Positions 22,786 through 34,322 of a stretch of 64,000 nucleotides of DNA are shown piece by piece. Where the stretch lies: the NCBI GenBank assembly GCA_039090855.1, contig CM076991.1, positions 74,031,349 through 74,095,348 of the forward strand. Direction: 5' to 3'. The position numbers were made by a program, and so were the translations under genes. This stretch comes from Macrothele yani (taxonomy: Eukaryota > Arthropoda > Arachnida > Araneae > Macrothelidae). Below the pieces are notes generated by a model that made no database searches, had not been told where the DNA came from, and saw only the letters and a program-made list of their open reading frames with translations. Every line of letters begins with the position of its first letter. The stretch's first letter is position 1.

Positions 22786-23348
22786 TTTTTTTACCAACCA
22801 CAAATGCAGAAGAAAGCTTTCCCTACTGGCTTGATATAGATGAGAACATCTGATCTCCAAAACAATGACAAAGAAGGAAGTGTTTTGTAATTCCAAAGTT
22901 TGTATCAGGTTACTTTATGTAAGTAGTTTTTGATATATAATATGGGGGAGGGGTGTAATTTCCATAACCTTTATAGTTCTGAATGTCTTGAGTAGCATTA
23001 TATTGAAACTTAAGATGCCCTTTTTGCAGTGTATAGATGTGTGTGTATATATATATATAATTTTTTCCCTCACCAAAATATGAACATGTGCTAATTTTGT
23101 CGCCATAGTTTGAAATAAAATAAATAAAAACAATATATATATATATATATTTTTTATGGTGTGGAGCACTTGCATTCTAAAACTCATACACTTTTTTGGG
23201 CAACTATTTTAGTCATTAACATAAGTTGTTGAGGCTACTATTTAGACTACTATTTTTACCATTAGTGGCTACTATTTAGGCTACTATTTTTATCATTAGT
23301 GGCTGCTAAAGCAACTATTTTCTGGGGTGTGATAGGCTGGCAGCCCTG

Positions 23349-25545
23349 TATTGTGTGCCCCTTTCTTCGTTGTTTACTTAGTTGCATGACATTTACACTA
23401 TAATGTGTTTCAAGGTACAATGTGGTATCTGCAGTTGATATGGACAACAATTGAAGTTCGCTTCTCATTTGGATGTTCTTTATAGGTAAGCTTTACTGCA
23501 CATTAAAGTTTTTTGTGTTTAAATATATATTCATTCTGAGACTTTAGTATATGCATGTTTAATCATTTAGAACTTCTATGCTGTACCATCCAATTGTATA
23601 ATTTTGCAATCCACTGTATTCATGTTTTATCATTGTTAGATTTGTTTTTGCTGTATATACTAGCTGTTAGGCATGATTGTGTGGTAAAAGTGTAGTTTAG
23701 TGCCTTAAATGGTTTGGCTGAAAATTTCAAGAAAAAGTTATATACATATTTTAAAGTATGTAATTTGATATGAAGCCGGAACGAAGATCACAATGTTTTT
23801 CTTTTTTTTTTTAATCTACTTAGAACTGAGTGGTGACTTCCTTCCTAGAAACAATAATGGGAAATTTAGAACTCTTTTTCCAGAGCAAAGCACATTGTTG
23901 TAACATGCAAAGGATTGCACGCTCTCGTTTTCTGCCCATAAAATGACTGCCGCAGCACGAGCTGAAGATCATCTTGTGTGAGCCTTAGATGCCGAGGTCG
24001 ATGCAGTGTGCATTTATATTCCCATGCTTGCAAGTAAATTTTACGGTAAAAATCTTTAAAATATGTTGTAACGCTGAAATTTTTTCACAGTTTCATATCA
24101 AATTACATACTTTGAAATATTTATTACTTATTTTGCATTCCAAAGTTACCAATTATCAGCCAAAAAATGAAGTCATATCTAATATCTAGAATTCCAATTG
24201 AAGAAAAAATATGACATTCCAATTAAATGTTGTTTTTTAATTTTGCTTTTGGAGAAGAAAATTTACTTTGCATTTCAAGATTACAGATAGACAAAAAAAT
24301 TAATACCAAATTTCTAGAATTCTGATTAAAAAATATGAATCACCAATTAATTGCTTTTTAAGGAATTCATAAAAAAAGGGGGGTGGGGGTGGGGAGGCTA
24401 AATATCACGGGATTTCTTAAAATTTTTGATGAAAACAGGTCTTCCAGAATACAGAATTTATTTTGCATTGTGAGATTAACAATCAATAGATGAACAAAAT
24501 CACATCTTATATCTAAAATTCTGATTTAAAAAAATGTGCTATTCCAATTACATTGTGATTTTTTTACGAATTCCGATTTAAAGAAAAAAGATAAAATATC
24601 ATGAAGTGTTTTCTTAAGATTTTTGATGGGTGACAAGTTTTTTGGAATACTGAATTTAGTCTGCATTCTGAGATTACAAATTGAGAGTAAAACAAAAGCA
24701 CATCTAATATCTAGAATTCCGATTGCAAAATGGTGCTAAAAGTATATTTTTTTTTCATGCCAACTGAGTGATCAAAAAGCAAGTCTTGCGAAAGTACAGA
24801 ATTTGCTTTGCTGCACTCCAAGATTACTGATTGATAACACAAAAAATCACATCTGGTAAAAAAATAATGTATTCCAATGTAAAATAAATGCCAAATTCCA
24901 ATTAAATTTTTTAAAAAGAAATTCCAATTTAAAAAAAAAAAAATTAGGCTAAAGTATCACATGGTTTTCTCAAGACATCAGAAACAAATCTTCTGGAATA
25001 AAGAATTTAGTTTCCATTTCAAATTTATCAATTGACAGCAAAACAAACAGTAATGTTGAACTGTGTTGAAATATTCATGATAATTGCAATATAGTTGCAT
25101 TTTAAGAAATGCAGATACCTCCACCTTGTCAAGTGTTTATACTTTATTTCATAAGATGATTACATTGTGTTTTTGCTGGCAAAGACAATAATGGCAGGTC
25201 TTTACTTTTTGGTTAGTAAAACAGCTTTCTAGATTGAATGCTCTCCGTTTGAACCACCAAATTTGAATTGTTTGTTGCACCATTGTGTCTGCAAAAAATT
25301 GATGTCTCCCCTTTATTTGGCTTGTTTATTTATCATGAACTATAAGCCGTTTAGTTACCATCAAGACAACCAACTCAATGTAATTGCCTTCAATAAAACT
25401 AATTTACTTGGTATGCTCGTGTAGGCTCCATGTTTCATAATGAATCTCGAACTCAGGCTCAGGTGAAATTTGCCCACCTGCCAGGCAGATACATTTATAC
25501 TTTGCACTTCAGTTGTAAATTATAAATGTATCTGTAAAAGTTTAG
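23349..25545 (+). repeat. Repeat D copy 1, middle part, including a diverged ~175-bp tandem array
   Basis: This aligns with 45985-51730 once insertions in that copy are removed. Positions 24120-25030 contain about six diverged units, each with TTTACTTTGCATTCTGAGAT followed by CACATCTAATATCTAGAATT. The same array occupies 48640-51240 in the other copy. Exon-like blocks with donor signals lie at about 23400-23485 and 23852-24027. Confidence 0.75.
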
Positions 25546-28500
25546 GGATGTAAGGTCAGGTGATGCGTAACATCACAGCCTCTCCTTGACAAATGTCAAC
25601 CCCGCCTTCTCGTGGTGCATCCTGTTCCCACTAAAGGGGCTCTGACGACCGCCAATAGCGGTATAACTATACCATCGGGATCAGAGGAAATGCTATCCCA
25701 CACTCACCAACCCGCTTGGCCAGCGTGGTGAGTTATGGCCAAACACCTCCAAAATGACTCTACAACTTAAATCTTGGCCCTCAGTCTCCGGCAGCTGGAA
25801 TGTACCTGGCCAAGGCAGCGGCCAGTGCGACATGAAGGCAGAGGGTGCTAAGAATCCTCGGAGGACCGGACTAGGCTGCCATTTGATGCTGACCTTGGCT
25901 ACCTACAACGGACGCTCTCTATCTTCTGATTCAAGGCTTCTTGAATTGGAAGAGGAACTACAAAGGATCAAGTGGGACATCGTCGGGCTAAGTGAGGTAA
26001 GGAGAAAAGGAGAAGATCTCATTGAACTGAAAAGTGGACATCTCTTCTATTATCGTGGGACAGATACTGGCAGAACTAGTGGTGTTGGATTTATAATAAA
26101 CAAGAAACTGAAGGATAAAGTGGTAGAAGTTGAAAGTTCCTCTGACAGAGCTGCACGACTCGTTATCCAACTATCGAGAAGATACCAGGCTCAGATTATT
26201 CAAACTTATGCACCCACCACAAGTCATCCTGAAGAAGAAATTGAAGAATTTTATGAGGAAATTCGTCATCTAAATAATAAAGGTAAGCAGCACTTGAAGA
26301 TAATTATGGGAGATTTCAATGCAAAAATAGGGCAACGGCAACAGAATGAAACTTCAGTAGGTAAATTCGGTCACGGCAACAGAAACCAGCGTGGAAATAC
26401 TCTCGTTGAGTTTGCAGAGGCAGAAGGATTTTTTCATCTTGAACTCCTTTTTCAAGAAAAAGCCACACAGGAAATGGACATGGAGACATCCAATTGGAAC
26501 GACAAGTGAAATTGATTTTATTATGTGTAACAAAAAATTCGTTATCGAAGACTGCAGTGTGCTGAACAAGTTCAACACAGGTAGTGACCATAGATTGGTG
26601 AGATGTAAGATGCACCTCAACACTAAACTGGAACGTGGCAAGCTCATAAGACAAACAAAATGTATTGACATAACCAACCTTAAAAAACACCATAATACTT
26701 TCAAGTTAGAACTGAAGAACAGATTCTCTGCTTTAGAAGGCCTAACATCGGAAGAAGTGGATATTTCGGAAGTTAACAGAAAAGTAACCAAAGCTCTAAT
26801 GGAAACAGCAACAAAATTAGCTGGGTCTAAGAACAAGTTGCATGTGAACAAATTATCAGGAAAACCAAAATGTTGATGCAAAAAAGAAAAGAGATGAGAA
26901 CAACTAAAGAAGATGTGACTTCCAAAGTGGAATATATAGAGCTATGCAAGACAACACGAAAAGTATCACTGAAGACGTAAGGAAATTCAACTGTGAGCTA
27001 GTGAGGAAAGCAATTGAAAACAACCAAAGCCTTAAGATAGCAAAGGGACATCTCAGTAAGGGAAGAAAACAGATTATGGCTCTGAGAAAAGAAGATGGTT
27101 CTATAACAAGAAATAGAGGCGAAATTTTGACAAGAGTGAAAGATTTCTACTCCAAATTATATGAAAGGGATGATACATGTACTCCAGACATCATGAAAGG
27201 TACCAGAGTTCTTCCAGTCCTCCCAGCAGAAGTTGCTCATGCAATCAAGAACATGAAGCGGGGGAAAGCTCAGGAGAAGATGGAATTACTATAGACATCA
27301 TACAAGAAGCAAGTGGAGAAATCGAAACAGTACTCGCCCAAATTTTCACTCGATGCCTTAATGAAGAGAAGATTCCTGAGGATTGGAACAATGCTACAAT
27401 GATCCTGCTACATAAAAAAGGTGACATTGAGGATCTCAGGAACTACAGACCTATCAGCCTCCTATCAGTGGTTTATAAAATCTTCACTAAAGTTCTTTCA
27501 CACCGCTTGAAGGTAACACTGGACACGGCTCAACCGAGAGAACAAGCTGGATTCAGGAGTGGCTACAGCACAATAGATCATATCCACGTACTGAGAGAAC
27601 TAATTGAAAGAGCGAGGGAATATGAACTTCCATTGTGCATGGCTTTTATCGATTATGAAAAGGCCTTTGATTCGGTGAAACCATCAGCAGTTACCACGGC
27701 TCTGAAATCCTGCGGTATTGAAGATGCATACATTAACATTATTAATAACATCTATGAAAATGCAAGTGCAAAGATTCGGCTGTTTGAAAATACAACACAC
27801 ATAAAAATTGGAAAGGGAGTAAGACAAGGTGACACCATATCTCCGAAGCTCTTTAATGCCACATTGGAAAATGTCTTTCAATCACTGAACTGGGAAAACA
27901 AAGGGATAAAGATTAATGGAGATTATCTAACCCACCTTCGTTTTGCTGATGACGTAGTCATTTTTGCAACTACCCCATCAGAGCTGCAGAGTATGATCCA
28001 GGAACTTGCTGACAAGAGTAAAGAAGTGGGATTAAAAATGAACTTTCAGAAGACAAAAGTGATGTTCAATGCTTTTACAAGAAATGAAGATTTATCGATT
28101 GATGGAGAAAAACTGGAGATAACAGATACGTATGTTTATCTTGGACAGCAGATATCAAGTGAGGGTCACATTGATGAAGAAATTAATCGGCGTACAAAAC
28201 TTGCCTGGAGAGCTTTTGGAAGAAACAGCATAATTTTCAAGAGCAATATGCCATTATGTCTTAAAAGAAAAGTGTTTGATCGATGCATCCTTCCAGTGCT
28301 TACGTATGGCGCAGAGACGTGGACCTTAACTAAAAGAGACATACAAAGGCTGCAGACAACTCAAAGAAGCATGGAGAGGTGCATGCTTGGTATAACCAGG
28401 AGAGATAAGAAGAGAAACTCGTGGATCCGAAAAATGACGAGAGTGGAAGACATCATGATCAGGGTTAAATCCCTGAAATGGCAATGGGCTGGACATACTG

Positions 28501-28726
28501 CCAGAAGGACAGACCATAGATGGACAGCCGAAATTTTAGATTGGATTCCAAGGGACAGGAAAAGACCCAGAAAAAGACCACATGGGAGATGGGTGGATGA
28601 AATTCGTAAATATGCGGGAGTGACATGGAGGAGACTGGCACAAGACAGACCGTTGTGGAGGAAACTTGGGGAGACCTTCGTCCAGCAGTGGATTGATAAT
28701 GGTTGACAATGATGATGATGATGATG
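25546..28726 (+). mobile_element. Full-length RTE-like LINE with 10-bp TSD
   Basis: The element is flanked by AAAAGTTTAG at 25536-25545 and 28727-28736. The other copy of the host repeat (51717-51740) shows the uninterrupted site. It has about 200 bp of 5' leader, an endonuclease-reverse transcriptase region and a 3' end of ATGATGATGATG repeats, a tail type typical of RTE-clade LINEs. Its 3.18-kb length also fits that clade. Several frameshifts mean it is no longer autonomous. Confidence 0.85.
25754..28706 (+). pseudogene. APE endonuclease / reverse transcriptase polyprotein of the LINE
   Basis: The endonuclease (25860-26640) shows ATYNGRSL, GLSEVRRKGE, QTYAPT, IMGDFNAKIG, GKFGHGNRNQRGNTLVEFAE, and after a frameshift near 26450 SEIDFIM and TGSDHRLVR. 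A stop at 26877 and another frame change near 27290 precede the reverse transcriptase, open from 27270 to 28706: LRNYRPISLLSVVYKIF, EQAGFRSGYSTIDH, FIDYEKAFDSV, GVRQGDTISPKLF and the catalytic LRFADDVVIF. A C-terminal region follows (VYLGQQISSEG, LPVLTYGAETWTLTK). The APE endonuclease nicks target DNA and the reverse transcriptase copies the RNA at the nick. Catalytic motifs are intact, but at least three frame breaks inactivate the gene. The RTE/BovB-like clade call is from memory of motifs. Confidence 0.85.
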
Positions 28727-28777
28727 AAAAGTTTAGTATAAACTTTTGCAGATTTTATATTTTTGCTATTATTACTA

Positions 28778-30028
28778 TTAGGTGTGCAACTTAATTCTCG
28801 GCCCCTAACCGCAAGCGATCATAGAACGTCGACAAATGCAAATAGCTGTGTGTGATAATGGCTGATTGCAGCGCCATCCAACAGGCAACTTTAACCACTC
28901 GCAGCTGTAGTGACGGAAGGGACGAAAGTTGACGGTGAAAGCAATGTCGTTCGAGAAGCAACATTTGAGGCACTGCCTACTGTTTGCATTTCAGCTGAAA
29001 AAAGTGCCTTGGAATCCAAGCAAATGATCTGTCCTACAGTATGTGTAAGAAGTGATTCCAGCAGTTTAAGCAGGGAAATTTCAATCTCCGTGATGCAGAA
29101 GGTCCGGGACAGCCACAGAAATTTGGCAATGAGGAACTGGAACAACTGTTGGAAACGGATCCCTGTCACACACAGTCAGAGCTTGCCCAGGAACTCAGAG
29201 TAACACGGCAAGACATTGCAGATCACCTGCACAAGCTTGGACGGATTCACAAGGAGAGCCGTTGGGCGCCCCATCAACTCACAGCTGCGAGCGAGTCTAG
29301 GCGCTATGATGTTGCTGTGTCCTTGCTCTCCAGATTCAAGAAGAAGGATTTCCTCTACAAGATTTTGACCTGTGATGAAAAGTGGATCCTCTAAGATAAA
29401 CCTAAGTGGCGCAAATCGTGGGTTTATCCAGGTCAGCCTACCACCAGTACCACCAAACCGAATATCCATGCCAGGAAGTTGTTGCTGTGCGTATGGTGGG
29501 ATCAGCGCGGTGTCGTACACTATGAGTTGCTCAAACCTGGTGAAATGGTCAATGCTGAGCGTTATTGTCAGCAGCTCATTCGTGTGAGTGACACAATGGA
29601 GGCAAAAAGGCCATACACCGGCAAGGGCAGAAGGTCGGTCCTGTTGCTTCAGGAAAACGTGTGTCCTCACACCCCAAAAACTACTTTAAACACGATCACC
29701 GACCTGGGATGGGAGATTCCGTCCCACCCGGCGTATTTTTCAGACTTCGTTCCTTCGGATTATCACTTCTTTTGCTCCCTGCAACGTCACCCGAGTGATA
29801 CGCACTTCACTTCTGTCGAGGAGGTCCACACAAGTATTGATGACTTTATCAACTCGAAGCAGGCCTCTTTTTTCCGCAGTGGCATTCGGCAGCTCCCTGA
29901 CTGATGGCTCAAATGTATCCAGCACGACGGGAATTATTTTCCTGATTAGGTACATATTCGATTTGCTATAATTTGCTGTTAACATGTCGTGCCTGTAGCC
30001 AAGAATTAAGTTTAAGTTGCACACCTAA
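28778..30028 (+). mobile_element. mariner element, copy 1
   Basis: Inverted ends TTAGGTGTGCAACTTAA, with TA dinucleotides outside (28776-28777 and 30029-30030), define a 1251-bp element. A second copy, inverted, is at 46175-47451. The corresponding site in the other host-repeat copy (about 51770) is empty. Confidence 0.9.
28910..29904 (+). pseudogene. mariner transposase remnant
   Basis: Frames in order encode the N-terminal helix-turn-helix region (KKSALESKQMI..., then a second helix-turn-helix SELAQELRVTRQDIADHLHK). The catalytic domain follows: ILTCDEKWIL (first aspartate), LLLCVWWDQRGVVHYELL, LLQENVCPHTPKT where the second catalytic aspartate of the usual HDNA block is replaced by glutamate, and FVPSDYHFF with the third aspartate. 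This spacing is the D,D34D arrangement of mariners. Stops and frameshifts occur in the N-terminus and after DEKWIL. Together with the E substitution, this copy cannot be active. Confidence 0.85.
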
Positions 30029-30119
30029 TAGTAGGAACTTTTACGGCTAGCAGGGCCAAATATAAATATTGCAGTGCCTATGGGCCCAAGGAATTTTGTG
30101 CTCCCCTCCTCTTTCTTAA

Positions 30120-30730
30120 ACTTCATAAGCTTATATTGTAAAATATCAAAGCATAATCATGATGAGAGTGGGAATTCTCATGTCTTGTCACCCGCTGATC
30201 AGCATGCTTCCAATCATTAAAGCCACTTGCAGCAAATTGTGATGTCCTTCCAAAAAATTTACATAGAGCACAAAAAACAGACCCTTGGCTGCAGGAATAC
30301 ACTACATAGACACATTTCATAATGACTCCATTTAAAAGTTTTGTCTGAACAGCACTTTTGTCAGAACTATGTTTGGCTAGATAAATCCACTTAGAATTAG
30401 AAAAAATTGCTGGGTTTTTTTGAGTTTTTTTTTTTATACTAGATCATCTACGCTACCAACATTTAGCTTACTGTAAACGTTACTAAAAATAGGTGCACAC
30501 TCATCAAGTTTGTCTGTATCATCATTTTTATTTTTGGCGATTAATTGAGGTAAAGTTGCTTCAGTTTGAGTTGTGTTTCTGGGGGAGGGGGTGGGAGAAT
30601 AAAGCTTTGGTGTTTGAGAAAGCAATTCACTTTCCTTCCTCTTCTCCTGCTAATCTGCTGTATTTTGCGCCAATTAATCATTTCCGGCCATCCATTTTGT
30701 AAAAATGACATGAAATACACTCTTAATAAA
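30120..30730 (-). pseudogene. TTF/ZMYM-type zinc-finger fragment of a hAT-like transposase
   Basis: Minus-strand frames give a proline- and threonine-rich start (LYSPTPSPRNTTQTEATLPQ) and then a zinc-finger block GSVFCALCKFFG, QFAASGFNDWKHADQRVTRH and ENSHSHH. This matches the TTF-type finger at the N-terminus of ZMYM1-like, hAT-derived proteins (CxxC, GF.DW, HE.S..H). A CAGGGCCAAATATAAATATT sequence at about 30051, a hAT-like terminus, lies just downstream. The rest of the transposase is absent, so this is probably an internally deleted element. Confidence 0.6.
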
Positions 30731-31179
30731 ACACAACTCAATACGAATCACACACACAAAATACGAAAAAAATATAGCGGCAAAATAACTTCACAGTCAC
30801 ACCTCGCACTGTAAACTAACAATAGTGAACATGCTGACATACACCTGATACATGTAAACAAACAATAGTGAACAGTGTAATTATAATGATTATGTTTCAC
30901 ACCTCTCCGGTACAAATATATCAAACATATTTTAATTCTAAAGCTACAATAAAAAAATACAGAACATACTGGCGTACAACTGATGCATGCTTAGCATTCA
31001 CAGTCACAACTCTGGTAAACAAATCTCTCTTTTCGTGGTTTTAGGTTACATACCCGGTAGTGGTATGCCCATGGGGTGCATTTCACTCTCAAACAGCAGT
31101 GGCTTAATGCCATTATCACACAGTGTGTCCAACTACTGCTTGCTGCCAGACCAAAATTCACAAGTAAATGCATTTCTTC

Positions 31180-31944
31180 TGCATCGTAAAGGTCAGAATG
31201 CATATTTATGAGAGGTGGTATGCTTGCGAAGAGATTATTTCTTGGCTTTGTATTTGTATCTGCATTCCACCAAGAAAATTAATAACTGTATATGCTTTGT
31301 ACATCGGCAGCACATAAGCATATATTGGTAAGCCGGATTACTCTTTAAGCCAGTTAAATCATCTGTATACATCCTTTTTGCAACCATCGATAAAGAGGCT
31401 TTGGGTGTCAATGTTGGTTGGTCTGGCAGTGCTTTTTTCTAACCTTCATCAATATATTCGGTAATTTACCTCAATGTTTTCAAAATGAAAACACACTTTT
31501 CTAGGATTTTAAAATTTTCTGGTATCTGCAAAAACTTACAATAATGAACAAAATTTCATGCTTTTGATTTATTACATAATAAACATTAAAGATTAGTATG
31601 ACCTTTCAGCTGAGACATCAAAAAATCTTACTAATCATTAATTTTAATTATGTAATAAATTATAAGCATGAAAAAAATTTTCTTCATTATTTTATTCATT
31701 ATATTATGTGAAATGCCCCCTTTCTGTCGATATTTGCAATAACTTATTAATTTCCCAGTTAAATCTTCCTAACACGTCTAGAAGTTTGTTGAAATTTGCC
31801 ATTGAGTGTCATGTCATCCAGCTCTATATTCAGTAAGAAAACTGCTTTCAAAAGAGAAAAAATAAAATGATAAGTTTCTTTGTGCACAGAGTCATTGGCA
31901 TTGTTGCACTGAAATAGGAGTCCATATTAGTAAAATGCCAAATA
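31180..31944. repeat. Repeat R, copy 1 (shared with 54700-55590)
   Basis: About 760 bp aligns with 54711-55585. Landmarks are CTTCTGCATCGTAA, GAAGAGATTATTTCTTGG, AAGAAAATTAATAACT and the ATATTCGGTAATTTACCTCA block. It continues across the Tigger insertion into 34196. No protein I can name is encoded. Confidence 0.7.
31557..31670. repeat. Fold-back repeat within repeat R
   Basis: Inverted arms of about 43 bp (GATTTATTACATAAT... and its inverse) surround a short loop. A related copy is at 55211-55321. It may be a small MITE. Confidence 0.6.
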
Positions 31945-34193
31945 TAGTAGAACCTCGATTATCCAGGCTAATGACCGGCACCCGTCGCCTAGATAATCAA
32001 AAATGCGTTTGAAAATCTCAAATGCTGTACTGTATAGTAAAATTCTTACCTTTTAAGGTGTTCTTTAAAGGGTTTTCTAGAAAAATTCCATCAGGAGACT
32101 GACTGCCTTGTGTTTTTGCAGCATTTCAATTTTATTGATGTGCAGAGTTTGCGAAGTGTGAGAATGTCACTACTAAAATTTGAATCCACTTCCTGGTCAA
32201 GAAAGTCTAACAGTGTCTCTGCACAATTCAGCGCTTCTGCAAGCAAAACTTTCTTTTCTGGAAGTTCATCTTCATCCACCTCCGCATTGTTTTCTTCAGG
32301 TAATTCCGCACTTGATGTGGCTTCTGCAGTAATAGTGGCATCGTCTTTTGTTTGATATCCAGGCTGATCATTATCATGGAACAGCCATTGTTCTATGTCT
32401 TCTCTGTCGACGTATTCAAATGCACAGACATGTTGAACACCATTTAAAAGCGTTGCAGCTGTTATTTCTTGGGTTTCACTTGAAATGTCATTGATTATTT
32501 CATCAGTTTTCATCACATCAGGGAACAATTGTAATTATTTCATCAGTTTTCATCACATCAGGGACTTTTGTAAAGTTGAGCTTGGTATGTCATTCTAACT
32601 TTCTGAACATGAGAACATTGCATCATATGTTGTCCATTTCTCGTAAAATTCACGAAGATCTGCATCTTTTTCCAAGACTGAACAGAGTAAAGATTTCCTG
32701 TAATGACACATGAATGCCTCTAAGACACCCTGATCCATAGGCTGGAAGAACAATATCACATTTGAGGAAGATATGCCACAAAAATCTGGCCATCACTTGT
32801 TTTCAGGACACTTTTGTTTTATGAGGATGGGAAGGAGCATTGTCCAAAACTAACACAGCTGTTTGTGGTAAATTTTTGGAGCGCAGATAGTCTCGAACAT
32901 CAGGAACAAAATGTTTGAAAAACCAATCTGTAAAAATCTCCCGGTTCATCCATGCGTTATTCTGAGTGTAGTAAACAATGGGGAAATGGTGCATGTTTGT
33001 TCCCCTAAATGACCATGGATTCTTGGATTTTCCAATGCACACGAGTTTCAATTTGTGCAAACCACTGGCATTAGAGCACACTAGCACAGTTTTTCGTTCC
33101 TTGTTTGACTTGTGGACTGGAGCAGCTTTTCTTCCTGAGACACAAGCTCTTTTGACGACAAGGCCTTCCAGTACAAACCAGTCTCATCAGCATTATAAAT
33201 TTGACCAAGAGAGAGATGATGACTCTTGATAATTCATTTAACCTCCATTTACATACAAAGTTGCAGCATTGAAATCACCACTTAACTTCTCACCTTGGAT
33301 ATCCCACTGTCTAATTCCGTGGCGAGATTTGAAACATTGCAGCCACCCTTGAGATGCAGCAAATGGTTCAGGAATTTTCATCTCACTGTGAAACCATTTG
33401 GCTTTTTCGAGTAGCAATGGCCCAGACACAGGACACCCCTCTGCACGATTTTGCTTGAACCACTTAAAAATTGCTCTATCTAAATTATCAAATTTTGAAC
33501 CCTTTGTTGTCTTGTGACCACTTTTCCCGTTAAATGTTTCTGATGAAGTAATGAACTTGTAGAGTTCATCTTTCTTCCAAATAATATCACGTACAGTTTG
33601 ATTTCTGATGTTAAATTCTGATGCTAGCTTAGCGATTGATTCGCCTTTTTCGGCACGTTCAAGAATTTGCAGTTTTGTAGAAATTGACAAAACAACTCTT
33701 TTTCTTTTCACTTCTGTACTGAACCCAGATATTTTGGCACAAACTTATGTGAACCTCCATACTAACCTTGAGGTGGTTGCCAGTAAAATGAACTTGGAAC
33801 AAGGCATTTGCCACAGACAGTGCAATACACAATGGACCTTATTCTAGGTAATGTGATATGGATGAAACATTCCACGTGACCAGCGTTTGGCTCCTTCAGC
33901 TCAAAGGGGGAAGGGGGAGGAGAATGGGGAAGAGACGGAAGGGAGAATGCTTGGCGGCTCAGGTGCAACTATTTTCTCTTCCTAAGCCTGGCCACAGACG
34001 ACAGGGGGGACAGTCCAAACAAGTTTCCAACCTGATGAGGGGAAATAAGGTAATCGCCTCAGAGGTTTTGAACCTCTCGTGAGAAGTGAGCCTAAAGGTT
34101 CGAGCAGCGTGTGCGTTTTCTGGGGTATTTTTGCGCGATCCCAGATAACCAAATTCATGGTTAATCAAAGCCCGAATAATTGAGGTTCCATTG
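31945..34193 (-). mobile_element. Tigger/pogo-type element
   Basis: Ends related to GAACCTCGATTATCC are inverted at the two termini (31950 region and 34170-34190), with TA outside at 31943-31944 and 34194-34195. The second copy of the surrounding repeat (near 55585) shows an uninterrupted TA site. It is 2.25 kb and carries a near-complete minus-strand transposase. Confidence 0.85.
32091..33711 (-). pseudogene. Tigger/JRK-like transposase
   Basis: The N-terminus (33711-33238) has a helix-turn-helix, SISTKLQILERAEKGESIAK, then a CENP-B-like second DNA-binding domain (FKWFKQNRAEGCPVSGPLLL, EPFAASQGWLQCFKSRH). After a stop the catalytic core continues: IYNADETGLYWKAL (first D), AVLVLDNAPSHP (second D) and, in another frame at about 32750, FQPMDQGVLEAFM (third D). 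The C-terminal acidic tail runs 32528-32091. All three catalytic aspartates are visible, which is unusual here, but a stop after VNGG and frame changes after PHKTKVS break the gene. Jerky-type host proteins share this domain order; terminal repeats show that this one is a transposon. Confidence 0.85.
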
Positions 34194-34322
34194 TAGCTTT
34201 ACATGAAGAATAATAGCTTACTAAGTATAAAATGTGTGGTTATATAATAATTTCTATAGTTTAATTTATACATGTAAAATGTTTTCAAATATAGTGTGTG
34301 ATGCGTAAATTTTGGTTTCAGG

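Larger units (their letters stand above)
17349..23348 (+). mobile_element. hAT-like element, complete copy, 5-bp TSD
   Basis: The element opens CAGGGCTGCCAG (17349) and closes CTGGCAGCCCTG (23348), a perfect 12-bp inverted repeat, with GCTACTATTT subterminal motifs at both ends. TATTG flanks it on both sides (17344-17348 and 23349-23353). Aligning the flanks with the second copy of the host repeat (around 45965-45985) gives an uninterrupted sequence, confirming the boundaries. It carries only the transposase C-terminus (20982-21534), an internal 150-bp tandem array and a nested short element, so it is not autonomous. Typical hAT TSDs are 8 bp; a 5-bp TSD suggests a minority hAT lineage. Confidence 0.85.

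Noticed and set aside
24120..25030. CRISPR-like regularly spaced repeats
   Set aside because: Unit length is ~175 bp and diverged, in a eukaryotic repeat, without short identical repeats and unique spacers; it is a degenerate tandem array.
26316..26881. Long minus-strand frames over the LINE endonuclease
   Set aside because: They are shadows of the plus-strand endonuclease, which has clear family motifs.
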